Assembly: GCF_018613835.1 (NCBI RefSeq)
Contig: NZ_JAGGPM010000024.1
Span: 1 to 64,000 of the forward strand
Direction of reading: 5' to 3'
DNA length: 64,000 nt
From: Arthrobacter sp. ISL-5
Lineage (GTDB): Bacteria; Actinomycetota; Actinomycetes; Actinomycetales; Micrococcaceae
Both the position numbers and the translations under genes were made by a program. A model generated the notes under the pieces. That model worked only from the letters and a program-made list of their open reading frames with translations, was not told where the DNA came from and made no database searches. This document shows positions 51,185-60,011 of this stretch, one piece after another; within the stretch, counting starts at the first letter, position 1, and each line of letters starts with the position of its first letter.

Positions 51185-53059
51185 TCAGAACGAGGGAATC
51201 GTGATGCCGAGGCCCAGCAGTCCACGGCCCGCCTGCTCCAGAATCGGATCGATGGACAGGGTGGGATGGTTGAGGAGGACATTCACGTCACGCTGGATCC
51301 GCTGGAGCGGGTGGGCAAGACGGTGGATGCTGCCGCCCGACCCGGAGGCCACGAGTTGAACTGCCTCGGCCGATGCTGCCCCGCTCAGGGCGAGCGACAG
51401 CCGGTACGCTGCCCGTTCCTCGTCCGTCTGTGGTGGAAGCCGGCGTTCATGCGACGCAGAAACCATCCGCAGCGCCTCTTCCCAGTGCAAACGGGCCGTG
51501 GCAAGCAGCCCGTAGGCCTGCGAAAAGCGGGCCTGCGCGAGCGGTGAATCCGCCTGGCGGTTTTCAGCCGTGTTCTTCACCTTCCGCACCATCATGCGTT
51601 CGCGAAACAGTTCGACGGCGTACTCGGCGGCTCCCAAGGCGGCGGCAGGCGCCACCATGTTCAGCAGCATTGCCACGGGAGCGTGGATGATGGGGTCCTG
51701 GTGGATCCTGCTTCCGGGGTTGTCCGCTGCAGCCAGCAGGGACCAGTCCAGTGTCCGGTAGCCCGGGACAAACAACGAGCGGGCGCGGAGATCGTTGCTG
51801 CCTGTGCCCCGCAGGCCGGCGGTGTGCCATACGTCCAGCAGCTCCAGCTCGGAGACGGGGACGAGGCACTGCAGGCGCGTGTCGCCGTCGTGCGCGGCCA
51901 GCAGTGCCCACTCGGAGTGCATCACGCCGGAAGCGAAGCTCCACGTGCCGGAGATGGAGTAGCCTCCGGGGACCTTTTCCGCCGCGCCCAGGGGCGCGCC
52001 GGTGGCGGCCGCCATCGGCGCCGGTCCGTCCGCGAAGACTTCCTGCTGGACCTGCCGGGGCCAGCGAGCCAGCATCCAGACGTGCTCTGCCAGATGCCCG
52101 ACGGTCCAAGCCGTGGAGGCGCAGCCCTGGGCCAGGCGCCGAATGACGGTGGCGTAGGTTTCCATGCCCATGCCGAATCCGCCCACCGCCTTCGGCGCAA
52201 GTATCCGGAAGACGCCCGCCGCGCTCAGCTCCGCCATGGTGTCTTCCGGGAGGCGGCGCAAACGCTCCGTTTCCTCAGCCCGTTCCCGGAGGCGGGGAAT
52301 GAGGGCGTCCACCCGGGCGAGCAACTCCTCGGGACTGGGGACGGCGTCGGAGGTTGCAGCGACCAGGGAGGAGCCGGCGCCGTTCTGCGGGAGATCGAGC
52401 GTATGTGCGGTGTGGTCGCGTTTGGCGGCCAGGTAGCGGAAGTTCGACGGGGACAGATGGACGCCGGTGGGGATCTGTGCGGTGACGTCGACACCGAGGG
52501 AGATCAGCTGCGCGGCCTTGTCCGGGTTGTTGCTGAGGAGACGGACGGTGGTGGCCCCGACGGCGGCAAGCATCTGGGCGCCCGCCGTGTAGTCACGCTC
52601 GTCTTCTTTGTGTCCGAGGGCAACGTTGGCTTCGTAGGTGTCATAGCCGGCGTCCTGCAGCTCGTAGGCGTCCAGCTTGGAGTACAGGCCGATGCCGCGT
52701 CCTTCCTGGCGGAGGTAGAGCAGGAACCCGCCGACGGCGGCGATCTCCTCAACTGCTTCGCGCAACTGCGGTCCGCAGTCACAGCGCTCGCTGCCGAACA
52801 CGTCGCCGGTCAGGCATTCACTGTGCAGGCGGACCAGCGGGGCCTCTTCCTCCCGTGCCGGACCCGTCGATGACTGCTCCCAGCCGCCCAGGGCGAGCAG
52901 CAGGTGTTCCTTGCCGTCGGCCAGCCCATGGAACGTCAGGACCTCTGCGTCTGTCGCGTAACCGTCCGGGAAGCGCAACGGAACGGTGACCCGGCTGCGT
53001 ACCGTGGCCGGGGGCAGTGCCACGGCAGGCGCGGCGATGGTCTCGAAAGCAATGGTCAT
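51185..53059 (-). CDS. GTP cyclohydrolase II fused to an acyl-CoA dehydrogenase-like flavin monooxygenase
   Basis: This 624-residue two-domain protein has in residues 1-235 a complete GTP cyclohydrolase II: zinc Cys 82, 93 and 95 in HSECLTGDVFGSERCDCGPQ, YLRQEGRGIGLYSKLDAYEL, and VRLLSNNPDK. Residues 240-624 follow the acyl-CoA dehydrogenase fold as used in two-component flavin monooxygenases of the HsaA/DszC type: FRILAPKAVGGFGMGMETYA, GCASTAWTVGHLAEHVWMLA, GYSISGTWSFASGVMHSEWA, TAGLRGTGSNDLRARSLFVP. GCH II opens GTP in riboflavin synthesis; the C-terminal part would use reduced flavin to oxidise a small molecule. No other rib genes are adjacent. Two MarR-type boxes precede it. The combined reaction is unknown. 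Confidence 0.9.
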   Translation of the reverse strand: MTIAFETIAAPAVALPPATVRSRVTVPLRFPDGYATDAEVLTFHGLADGKEHLLLALGGWEQSSTGPAREEEAPLVRLHSECLTGDVFGSERCDCGPQLREAVEEIAAVGGFLLYLRQEGRGIGLYSKLDAYELQDAGYDTYEANVALGHKEDERDYTAGAQMLAAVGATTVRLLSNNPDKAAQLISLGVDVTAQIPTGVHLSPSNFRYLAAKRDHTAHTLDLPQNGAGSSLVAATSDAVPSPEELLARVDALIPRLRERAEETERLRRLPEDTMAELSAAGVFRILAPKAVGGFGMGMETYATVIRRLAQGCASTAWTVGHLAEHVWMLARWPRQVQQEVFADGPAPMAAATGAPLGAAEKVPGGYSISGTWSFASGVMHSEWALLAAHDGDTRLQCLVPVSELELLDVWHTAGLRGTGSNDLRARSLFVPGYRTLDWSLLAAADNPGSRIHQDPIIHAPVAMLLNMVAPAAALGAAEYAVELFRERMMVRKVKNTAENRQADSPLAQARFSQAYGLLATARLHWEEALRMVSASHERRLPPQTDEERAAYRLSLALSGAASAEAVQLVASGSGGSIHRLAHPLQRIQRDVNVLLNHPTLSIDPILEQAGRGLLGLGITIPSF

Positions 53060-53095
53060 CTGGGGTTCCTGGCATTCGACGTATGGGACGTGAAA

Positions 53096-53151
53096 TTAGT
53101 TGAAGCTTGAAGTTAACCCTAGCCCCGATTAGTTAAAGTTTCAAGTAACTT
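53096..53151. promoter_or_regulatory. two MarR-like inverted repeats upstream of the GCH II fusion
   Basis: TTAGTTGAAGCTTGAAGTT at 53096-53114 and TTAGTTAAAGTTTCAAGTAA at 53129-53148 align with each other, and each is an imperfect palindrome (AGTTA...TAACT in the second). The spacing of 33 bp is about three helical turns. The AT-rich block contrasts with its surroundings and lies where the promoter should be. Confidence 0.55.
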
Positions 53152-53257
53152 CGGCACAGCGATTATTACTCATGCTGCAACAATAGGAACGTCAATAAGA
53201 GCATGAGGCATGTATTTCTCAGGACGCGACGAGCCCTATGCATCGCGGTCCTAGGAT

Positions 53258-54511
53258 CTACTGGCGGCCCAACTCGTCGATCTTGCGTTCCAGCGCTGCG
53301 CGTTCGGCCCCATTCGTGCACAGGCCGGCTGCCCGTTGCAGCGCCGCCTGCGCTTCCGCGCGTCGGCCGAGCCTGCTCAGCATCTCGCCCCTGACCGCCG
53401 GCAGCAGGTGTGATCCGTTGAGTTCGCCACGGGACGCGATCGCGTCGACCAGTTCCAGCCCGGCTGCCGGGCCCGATGCCATGGCCACTGCTACCGCGCG
53501 GTTCAGTTCAACAATCGGCGACGGCGACAACCGCCCCAGCGCCTCGTAGAGGATGACGATCCGCTGCCAGTCCGTTTCCGCAACCGAGCGGGCCACCGCG
53601 TGGCATTCGGCGATGGAGGCCTGCAGCCCGTAGGCTCCCAGCCCGCGGCCCGCAGCCACCGCCGTCGAAAGCGCCGCGCGACCGCGCCGAATCGCGGACT
53701 GGTCCCACCGCCGCCGGTCCTGGTCCTCCAGGAGGACGGGCCGGCCGGACGAATCGATCCTCGCCGGGAATCGCGCGGCGGTCAGGTCCATCAGGGCCAG
53801 CAGGCCAAACACCTCGGATTCGGGCGCCAGCCGCACAAGCACGCGGGCCAGGCGGCGTGCTTCGCTGGCCAGGTCCGTGCGCATCCAGGAGTCACCGCCG
53901 GACGCGAAGGAGCCCTCCGTGAAGATCAGGTAGACCACCTGGAGCACCGAGCCAAGCCGTTCTGCTACCTCGTGGGGTTCGGGAACGGCGAATGGAACGT
54001 GGGTAGCGGCCAGTGTCTTCTTGGCCCGGGTGATGCGCGCCTGGATGGTCGGCACCGGAACCAGGAACGCCTTCGCGATCTCCTCGGTGCCCATGCCGCC
54101 CACTACGCGCAATGTCAGCGCGATCCGCGCTTCTTTGGACAGCACCGGATGGCAGGAGATGAACATCAGGGCCAGCACGTCGTCGTCGATCGCCTCGGGG
54201 TCGAACAGGGAGTCCGCGCCCGGCTCCTCCTCCGAGAGGTCGCGGGCCAGCAGCGCATACTTTTCGTCCCGCGCGGCACGGCGCCGGAAGGTGTCGATGG
54301 CACGACGGCGGCCGGTGGTCAGCAGCCAGCCCACCGGTTCGGCGGGGACGCCATTCACCGACCAGGACACGAGCGCCTCGGCAAGCGCCTCCTGTGCGAG
54401 GTCTTCGGCCAGCGGGAAATCGCCCGTATAGCGGGCAAGGGCGCCGACGATGCGGGCGGACTCCATGCGCCACACCGCTTCGACGGCGGCCCTTGCCTCG
54501 TTGCTGCTCAC
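53258..54511 (-). CDS. ECF42-type RNA polymerase sigma factor
   Basis: This 417-residue ECF sigma factor has a long C-terminal extension. Region 2 is DFPLAEDLAQEALAEALVSW with GWLLTTGRRRAIDTFRRRAA, and region 4 is MGTEEIAKAFLVPVPTIQAR. The C-terminal 220 residues are helical with TPR-like repeats (DUF6596 and SnoaL-free type), the hallmark of the ECF42 group. The gene directly follows a DGPF/YCII protein gene on the same strand, which is the conserved partner of ECF42 sigma factors. It has no anti-sigma gene; the C-terminal domain is thought to control activity. Confidence 0.9.
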   Translation of the reverse strand: MSSNEARAAVEAVWRMESARIVGALARYTGDFPLAEDLAQEALAEALVSWSVNGVPAEPVGWLLTTGRRRAIDTFRRRAARDEKYALLARDLSEEEPGADSLFDPEAIDDDVLALMFISCHPVLSKEARIALTLRVVGGMGTEEIAKAFLVPVPTIQARITRAKKTLAATHVPFAVPEPHEVAERLGSVLQVVYLIFTEGSFASGGDSWMRTDLASEARRLARVLVRLAPESEVFGLLALMDLTAARFPARIDSSGRPVLLEDQDRRRWDQSAIRRGRAALSTAVAAGRGLGAYGLQASIAECHAVARSVAETDWQRIVILYEALGRLSPSPIVELNRAVAVAMASGPAAGLELVDAIASRGELNGSHLLPAVRGEMLSRLGRRAEAQAALQRAAGLCTNGAERAALERKIDELGRQ

Positions 54512-54547
54512 TGCTGGATCAAGGCTGTCGGGTCAAAGCTGGGTGGT

Positions 54548-54967
54548 TCAGAGCTGGCCGGCCTGCTCGCGCCACGCGCGTTCCTTCTGGATCCATTCGT
54601 TGTCCTGCGGGAACTCGTCGATTGAGGGTACCCGGCGGATTTCCGTCTTGGTTCCAGCCGTCATGGGTGCCCGCTTGGCCCACTCAATTGCTTCCTGCTT
54701 CGATGCCACATCCAGGATGTAGTAGCCGCCGAACAGCTCCTTGGTTTCGCCGTAGGGCCCGTCGGTGACCACCGGGGTTTCGCCGGTGAAGTCCACTACG
54801 ACGCCCTCCTTCGGATCGTCCAGGCCCTCGGCTGCCAGCAGGACACCGGCGCGGATCAGTTCATCATTGAACTTGCCCATGGTCTCGAGCATTTCGTTGA
54901 AGTCGGCCTTCTCAAGGTTGGCGTACGACTCGTCGGTTCCGCGCATGATCAACATGTACTTTGCCAT
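54548..54967 (-). CDS. YCII/DGPF domain protein, partner of the ECF42 sigma factor
   Basis: This 139-residue protein has an alpha/beta ferredoxin-like fold with the DGPF-type motif in TDGPYGETKELFGGYYILDV and an N-terminal MAKYMLIMRGTDESY. Such proteins are always found with ECF42 sigma factors and are also targets of them. The stop is 37 bases before the sigma start, so the two form an operon. The biochemical role is not known. Confidence 0.9.
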   Translation of the reverse strand: MAKYMLIMRGTDESYANLEKADFNEMLETMGKFNDELIRAGVLLAAEGLDDPKEGVVVDFTGETPVVTDGPYGETKELFGGYYILDVASKQEAIEWAKRAPMTAGTKTEIRRVPSIDEFPQDNEWIQKERAWREQAGQL

Positions 54968-55252
54968 TTCAATCTCCTAGGTTTTGGAAGGTCGCCCTTC
55001 GACCTTCTCACCCACAGGTCGAACAGCGCGAGGGCAAATCGACACGGGCCTGGAGAATTCTTTGCCCTCAACACCAGGGCACTGACACCCTGCGCGTGCG
55101 TTTACTGCTCGCCAGCTCATCCAACCGCGGTTGGCTGCGACGGTCACCAGCACCCGCCAGGCCGGAAAGTGCTGCGGACCGGCTCCTTGGTGGAGCCGGC
55201 CCCGAGCACGTGATGGTTCATCCGGCAGCCGGGCCGGGGACCCGTCGGCGTG

Positions 55253-56509
55253 TCAGGCGGAAAGCCGGTCCGCCAGCCTGGAGGGAGCCGCCTTTGCGGC
55301 CGGCACGCCGTCGCCGGTCTGGCCGTACAGCCAGTCGTTGTACTGGAAGTTGTTGTCCCTCCGACTCTTGAAGAGCAGGTTGCGCAGCGTCCGCGCCAGT
55401 CCCGAGACGTGCCAGGATTCGCCCCAGACGCGGGCGGTGCGCTGGACCCGGGCGGTGCGGCCGGCGCGGAGGTGGTTGAATTCCCGGATGGCGTCGTCCC
55501 AGGCTCCCGGGTTGACGCCGTCCGGGGTGAACACGGTGCCGTTGCTGGCGTCCTGCAGCACGGCTGCGTCCTCGAGCGCCTGGCAGGCGCCCTGGGCGAG
55601 GTACTGGAGCATTGGGTGCGCGGCGTCGCCCATCAGCACCATCCGGCCGGCGACCCAGTTTTCGATCGGGTCGCGGTCGTACATGGGCCAGCGCATGCTG
55701 GTGCCCAGGTTCTTGAGCGCTTCCTGGACGGCGGGGACGCAATCCTTGTACGCAGCCTCGAGCTCGTCCACTCCCCCGTATTGCTCTTCGCCGCGTTCGA
55801 AGGAGGGGGACTTGAAGACGGCCACGGTGTTCAGCAGCTCGCCCTTGCGCAGCGGATACTGCACGAGGTGGCAGTCCGGTCCGAGGTAGACGATGACGTC
55901 CTCCAAGTCGGCCTTAGGCGTATTTTCGGTGATCGGCACGGTGCCGCGGTAGGCAACGTAGGCCGATGAGACCGGCTCGTCGGTGGCCACGAGCGGACGC
56001 AGGGTGGACTTGAGTCCGTCGGCACCGATCACGACGTCGGCCTCGTAGTCCACGCCGGCGGCGGTGTGGGCCACCCCGCGGCCGTTCACGGTTTCAACAC
56101 TCTCGACCAGAACGTCGTTGACAAGCTGGACGCCGGCCGCTTCACAGGCTTCGAGCAGGACCCGGTGCAGGTCGCTGCGGTGGATCACGACGTACGGCGC
56201 ACCGTAGCGTTCTGCGAATTCCCCGCCGAGCGTCTGGCGGGTGAGCTCCTCGCCGGTGACGGCGTCGCGGAAGACCAGGTGCTTGGGCTGGACACCGATC
56301 TCCAGTGCCTTTTCCAGGAGTCCCCAGCGCCGGAGGACGCGGGAGGCGTTGGGGGCCATCTGCAGCCCCGCGCCGACCTCGCCGAATTCGGGGGCCCGCT
56401 CCACGAGGGTGACGTTGGCGCCGTTCTCACGCAGCGCGAGGGCTCCGGCCAGTCCGGCCATTCCCCCTCCGATGACGAGGACATCGGTGGACGTGGCGTG
56501 CTCAGACAT
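55253..56509 (-). CDS. FAD-dependent 3-hydroxybenzoate 6-hydroxylase type monooxygenase
   Basis: This 418-residue class A flavoprotein hydroxylase has GGGMAGLAGALALRENG for FAD binding, VIGADGLKSTLRPLV (DG motif) and VLMGDAAHPMLQYLAQGACQ (GD motif). Context with gentisate dioxygenase suggests that it converts 3-hydroxybenzoate to gentisate; salicylate 5-type activity is an alternative. It has its own AGGAG site before ATG 56509, yet the upstream MFS frame runs into it with no stop, so both a separate product and a fusion are possible. Confidence 0.87.
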   Translation of the reverse strand: MSEHATSTDVLVIGGGMAGLAGALALRENGANVTLVERAPEFGEVGAGLQMAPNASRVLRRWGLLEKALEIGVQPKHLVFRDAVTGEELTRQTLGGEFAERYGAPYVVIHRSDLHRVLLEACEAAGVQLVNDVLVESVETVNGRGVAHTAAGVDYEADVVIGADGLKSTLRPLVATDEPVSSAYVAYRGTVPITENTPKADLEDVIVYLGPDCHLVQYPLRKGELLNTVAVFKSPSFERGEEQYGGVDELEAAYKDCVPAVQEALKNLGTSMRWPMYDRDPIENWVAGRMVLMGDAAHPMLQYLAQGACQALEDAAVLQDASNGTVFTPDGVNPGAWDDAIREFNHLRAGRTARVQRTARVWGESWHVSGLARTLRNLLFKSRRDNNFQYNDWLYGQTGDGVPAAKAAPSRLADRLSA

Positions 56510-57883
56510 TGCTTGCTCCTGTTGGTGAGGGTGAGGGTGAGGGGAGTTTGAGAGTTTTGACTTGAGTTTGAGGCCGACGGCGGTCAGCAGCACCGCGGCG
56601 ATGGCGGCTGCACCGGCGAAGGCCAGGAAATTGGAATTGACGCCCAATCCGGCGGCCAGCAGGAGGCCGCCTACCTGGGGTGCGGCGACGGCGCCGATGC
56701 GGCCCGTCCCCAGCGCCCAGCCCAGCGCGGTCCCCCGCAGGTGTCCGGGATAGTGGCTGGCGACGGCGGCGATGATGAGGCACTGCGTGCCGTGCGTGCC
56801 GACGCCGGCGAGGACCAGCATGAAGTAGACGACGCCGACGGGCGGCCCGATGACGAGGACCACGAGAGCTCCTGCGGCGACGGCGGCGGCGGCGATCGCC
56901 GTCGGAATCGGACCGAAGCGGGTGCCTGCCCAGGCCGTAATGACCGAGCCGGCCACCGCCCCGAGGTTGAGGGCCAGGGCAAAGGTCAGGGCGGAGCCCA
57001 GGTTGTAGCCGGCCAGCTGCATGAGGTTGGGCAGCCAGGTGCCCAGCCCGTACCAGGCGAACAGGGTGGCGATCGTCGCCAAGGCGAACAGCAGGCTGAC
57101 CCCGAGGTAGGGGGCGCGGAGCAGGGAGGAGAAGCCGGACGGTTCCTTGATCGTGCCGCCGCTGCTGGCCACGTTGCCGGTCGCCCTGCGGGCGGCCTTG
57201 TCGGCGGCGCTATCCGTGGCACTGGCCGGGGCCAGCGTCTCCGGGAGGTATTTCAATCCCAGCGGCACCACGATCACCAGGGCCAGCACGGCCACGAGGA
57301 ACATGGACTCCCAGCCGAAGGCGGGGATCATCTGAATGCCGACGAGAGCGGCGATGGATCCGCCGATCGGAACGCCGGACATCATCAGGGTGGCAACGGT
57401 GGACCGCCATTTAGTCGGGACCAGTTCGGCAACGAGGGCATTGGCCGAGGGCACCAGGCCGCCGAGCCCGATGCCGGCGAGGAGCCGCAGGGCGCCGAAG
57501 ACGGCGGCGTTGGGAGCGAAGGCGCAAAGGATGGTGAAGATCGAGAAGATGATGGCGCAGCCGAGGATGGTGCGGCGGCGGCCCCAGGAGTCGGCCATCC
57601 GGCCGGCGAAGATCGCACCGATCATCATGCCGACGAAGGCCATGGATCCGATGGTTCCGGCGGTGGCCTTGCTCAGCCCCCAGCCGGTCTCGGAGATCAG
57701 GGAGGACTGGACGGTGCCGTAGACGATGAGGTCGTAGCCATCGAAGACCACCAGTAGCCAGCAGACGAGGACGGCCGCGGCCGAGCCCTTGGAGAAGCGG
57801 GATGCAGGCCCATCAGCGGCAGTGGGGCTAGGAGCCCCCGGCGAGGACCCGTGCGGCGCTGCAGCGGGAAGTGTGTGATTCAT
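56510..57883 (-). CDS. aromatic acid:H+ symporter (MFS, AAHS family), no stop codon before the hydroxylase
   Basis: The 458 codons code for a 12-helix transporter with the AAHS signature LLVVFDGYDLIVYGTVQSSL in helix 1 and GRMADSWGRRRTILGCA in the 2-3 loop. It would import hydroxybenzoate or gentisate. ATG 57883 is the start. The frame continues through a linker (KSKLSNSPHPHPHQQEQA) directly into the hydroxylase; the Pro-His part comes from three copies of a CCTCAC hexamer (56525-56542). Either the stop has been lost or the genome encodes a transporter-enzyme fusion. Confidence 0.85.
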
Positions 57884-57923
57884 CCCACTACTGTCCGCGC
57901 CATGGCAGGGGAAGCACCATAGA

Positions 57924-57940
57924 ATTCTGATGTGCAGAAC
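57924..57940. promoter_or_regulatory. IclR operator in the divergent region
   Basis: ATTCTG-N5-CAGAAC overlaps the GTG start of the IclR gene and lies 41 bases before the transporter start. It matches the box before gentisate dioxygenase, which suggests autorepression and control of both directions. Confidence 0.6.
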
Positions 57941-58753
57941 ATCCCATCGTCCAAATCGTCCCGGAAGCCCGTCCAGAAGCGGCCCACCTATTCCATCGAG
58001 GCGGTGGACAACGCGCTGCAGCTCCTGCAGCTGCTCCGCGACGGCGGGGCGCTGCGGCTCAAGGACGCCGCCGAGGAGCTGGGCGTCGCTCGGTCCACCG
58101 CCCACCGGCTCTTGGCGATGCTGGTCTACCGGGGGTTCGCCGTGCAGGATGAAAACCGCCGCTACGTGCCCGGTCCGGCAATGGGGGTCGGGCCGGCCGG
58201 ACTGGGCTGGACCAGGCTGCTCCGCTCGCTCGCCCAGCCGCACATGGAGCTGCTCTCAGCGCAGCTCAACGAAACCGTCAACCTCATGGTTCGGGTGGGC
58301 ACTAAGGTGCGGTTCCTGGCCACGGTGGAGGGAGGCAATGTGCTGCGGGTCGGTGACCGGCAGGGGACGGTGATGCCAGCCAATAAGACCTCCGGGGGCA
58401 AGGCCATGCTCGCCGAACTGGAGCCCCCAATGATCGAACAGCTCTTCCGTAGCAACAATGCCGAAATTGGCGGGGACACGATTCCCGCGGCGGAGTACCC
58501 GGCGTTCCTGCGCGAGCTTGAGTCCATCCGCAGCAACCGCTTCGCGGCCAACTTTGAAGGCACGGAGGAGGGCGTGAGCGCCCTCGGCATCGCCCTGCAC
58601 AACCGGCACGGGCACGTAGTCGGCGCCCTCAGCGTCGCCACTCCCGCGACCCGCTTCCGCAGGGTGTTCGACGCCGGGCTTGTCCCCGCCCTTCGCGAAA
58701 CCTGCCGGCAGCTGGAGATCGATATCGCGGCAAATCCGGCCGAGCCGGACTGA
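57932..58753 (+). CDS. IclR family transcriptional regulator
   Basis: This 273-residue protein has an N-terminal winged helix (ALQLLQLLRDGGALRLKDAA, GVARSTAHRLLAMLVYRGFA) and a C-terminal IclR ligand domain (ETVNLMVRVGTKVRFLATVE, SGGKAMLAELEP). It starts with GTG at 57932, inside an ATTCTG-N5-CAGAAC operator. It is divergent from the aromatic-acid transporter and followed by the gentisate dioxygenase gene on the same strand. It probably senses 3-hydroxybenzoate or gentisate. Confidence 0.9.
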   Translation: MQNIPSSKSSRKPVQKRPTYSIEAVDNALQLLQLLRDGGALRLKDAAEELGVARSTAHRLLAMLVYRGFAVQDENRRYVPGPAMGVGPAGLGWTRLLRSLAQPHMELLSAQLNETVNLMVRVGTKVRFLATVEGGNVLRVGDRQGTVMPANKTSGGKAMLAELEPPMIEQLFRSNNAEIGGDTIPAAEYPAFLRELESIRSNRFAANFEGTEEGVSALGIALHNRHGHVVGALSVATPATRFRRVFDAGLVPALRETCRQLEIDIAANPAEPD

Positions 58754-58783
58754 GCACCCAGCAGTCTCGGCACCAAACAAGGA

Positions 58784-58800
58784 ATTCTGACCAGCAGAAT
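58784..58800. promoter_or_regulatory. IclR operator upstream of gentisate dioxygenase
   Basis: ATTCTGACCAGCAGAAT is a perfect 6-5-6 inverted repeat in the 124-base gap before the dioxygenase gene. It repeats the motif at 57924-57940 (ATTCTG-N5-CAGAAY). Confidence 0.65.
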
Positions 58801-58877
58801 ATGCTGGGGGTCACACTGCTCCATCCGTAGGGTCGAACTACGCCAAAGAACTGTTCTGACCTATCGAGGAGGCCCAC

Positions 58878-60011
58878 GTGTCCATCAGCGCCGAGAACAC
58901 GACCCATGAATCAGTGGCCGCGGGGCACACTGCCCTGGAGCCGACGCCCGAAGAGGCTGCCCAGCTGGAAGAGCTGTACCGGGATTTTGACCGCGAGAAC
59001 CTGATCCCCTTGTGGACGGAGATCGGGGATCTGATGCCAATGGTCCCCACCCCGAAGGCGGTGCCGCATGTGTGGCGCTGGAACGATTTGTATCCGCTGG
59101 CAGCGCGTGCCGGTGACCTGGTGCCGGTGGGCCGGGGCGGGGAGCGGCGGGCGATTGCGCTGGCGAACCCGGGCCTGGCGGGCACGCCGTATGCCACGCC
59201 CACGTTGTGGGCGGCGATCCAGTACCTCGGTGCCCGCGAGACCGCCCCGGAGCACCGCCACTCGCAGAACGCCTTCCGCTTCGTCGTCGAGGGCGAAGGC
59301 GTCTGGACCGTGGTGAACGGGGATCCGGTGCGGATGTCCCGTGGGGATTTCCTGCTGACCCCGGGCTGGAACTTCCACGGCCACCACAACGACACCGATC
59401 AGCCGATGGCCTGGATCGACGGCCTGGACATCCCGTTCGTGCACTACGCCGACGCCGGGTTCTTCGAGTTCGGCACCGAACGCGTCACCGACGACGCCAC
59501 CCCGGACATCTCCCGCTCCGAACGGCTCTGGGCCCACCCCGGCCTGCGGCCGCTCTCCGGACTCGATGACACCACGAGCTCCCCCATCGCCGCCTACCGC
59601 TGGGAACACACCGACCGCGCATTGCGCGAGCAGCTGCTCCTCGAGGACGAGGGCCACCCGGCCACCGTCAGCCAGGGCCACGCCGCCGTCCGCTACTCGA
59701 ACCCGACCACCGGCGGGGACGTGATGCCCACCATCCGTGCCGAGTTCCACCGCCTCCGCGCCGGCGCCACCACCGAGCCCTTCCGCGAGGTCGGGTCCAG
59801 CGTCTGGCAGGTCTTCGAAGGGACCGGCTCCGTGGTCCTCAACGGCGAAACCAGGAACCTGGCAAAGGGCGACCTGTTCGTCGTCCCGTCCTGGGCCGAA
59901 TGGTCCCTGCAGGCGGACACGGAGTTTGATCTCTTCCGCTTCAGCGACGCCCCCATCTTTGAACGACTGAACTTCAACCGCACCTACACCGAAGGACGCA
60001 ACAAGCAATGA
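58878..60011 (+). CDS. gentisate 1,2-dioxygenase
   Basis: This 377-residue bicupin iron dioxygenase opens gentisate to maleylpyruvate. The N-terminal cupin has APEHRHSQNAFRFVVEGEGV with the metal His residues and GWNFHGHHNDTDQPMAWIDG; the C-terminal cupin (SVWQVFEGTGSVVLNGETRN) lacks the full ligand set, as is normal. GTG 58878 follows a GAGGAGG site. It overlaps the next gene by ATGA. Confidence 0.93.
   Translation: MSISAENTTHESVAAGHTALEPTPEEAAQLEELYRDFDRENLIPLWTEIGDLMPMVPTPKAVPHVWRWNDLYPLAARAGDLVPVGRGGERRAIALANPGLAGTPYATPTLWAAIQYLGARETAPEHRHSQNAFRFVVEGEGVWTVVNGDPVRMSRGDFLLTPGWNFHGHHNDTDQPMAWIDGLDIPFVHYADAGFFEFGTERVTDDATPDISRSERLWAHPGLRPLSGLDDTTSSPIAAYRWEHTDRALREQLLLEDEGHPATVSQGHAAVRYSNPTTGGDVMPTIRAEFHRLRAGATTEPFREVGSSVWQVFEGTGSVVLNGETRNLAKGDLFVVPSWAEWSLQADTEFDLFRFSDAPIFERLNFNRTYTEGRNKQ

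Noticed and set aside
53060..53257. Possible FMN riboswitch before the GTP cyclohydrolase II fusion
   Set aside because: None of the conserved RFN stem sequences were recognised; the region is AT-rich with palindromes instead.
57884..58243. Upstream extension of the transporter frame to 58243
   Set aside because: It lies antisense to the IclR gene, lacks family similarity and a ribosome site; the transporter starts at 57883.
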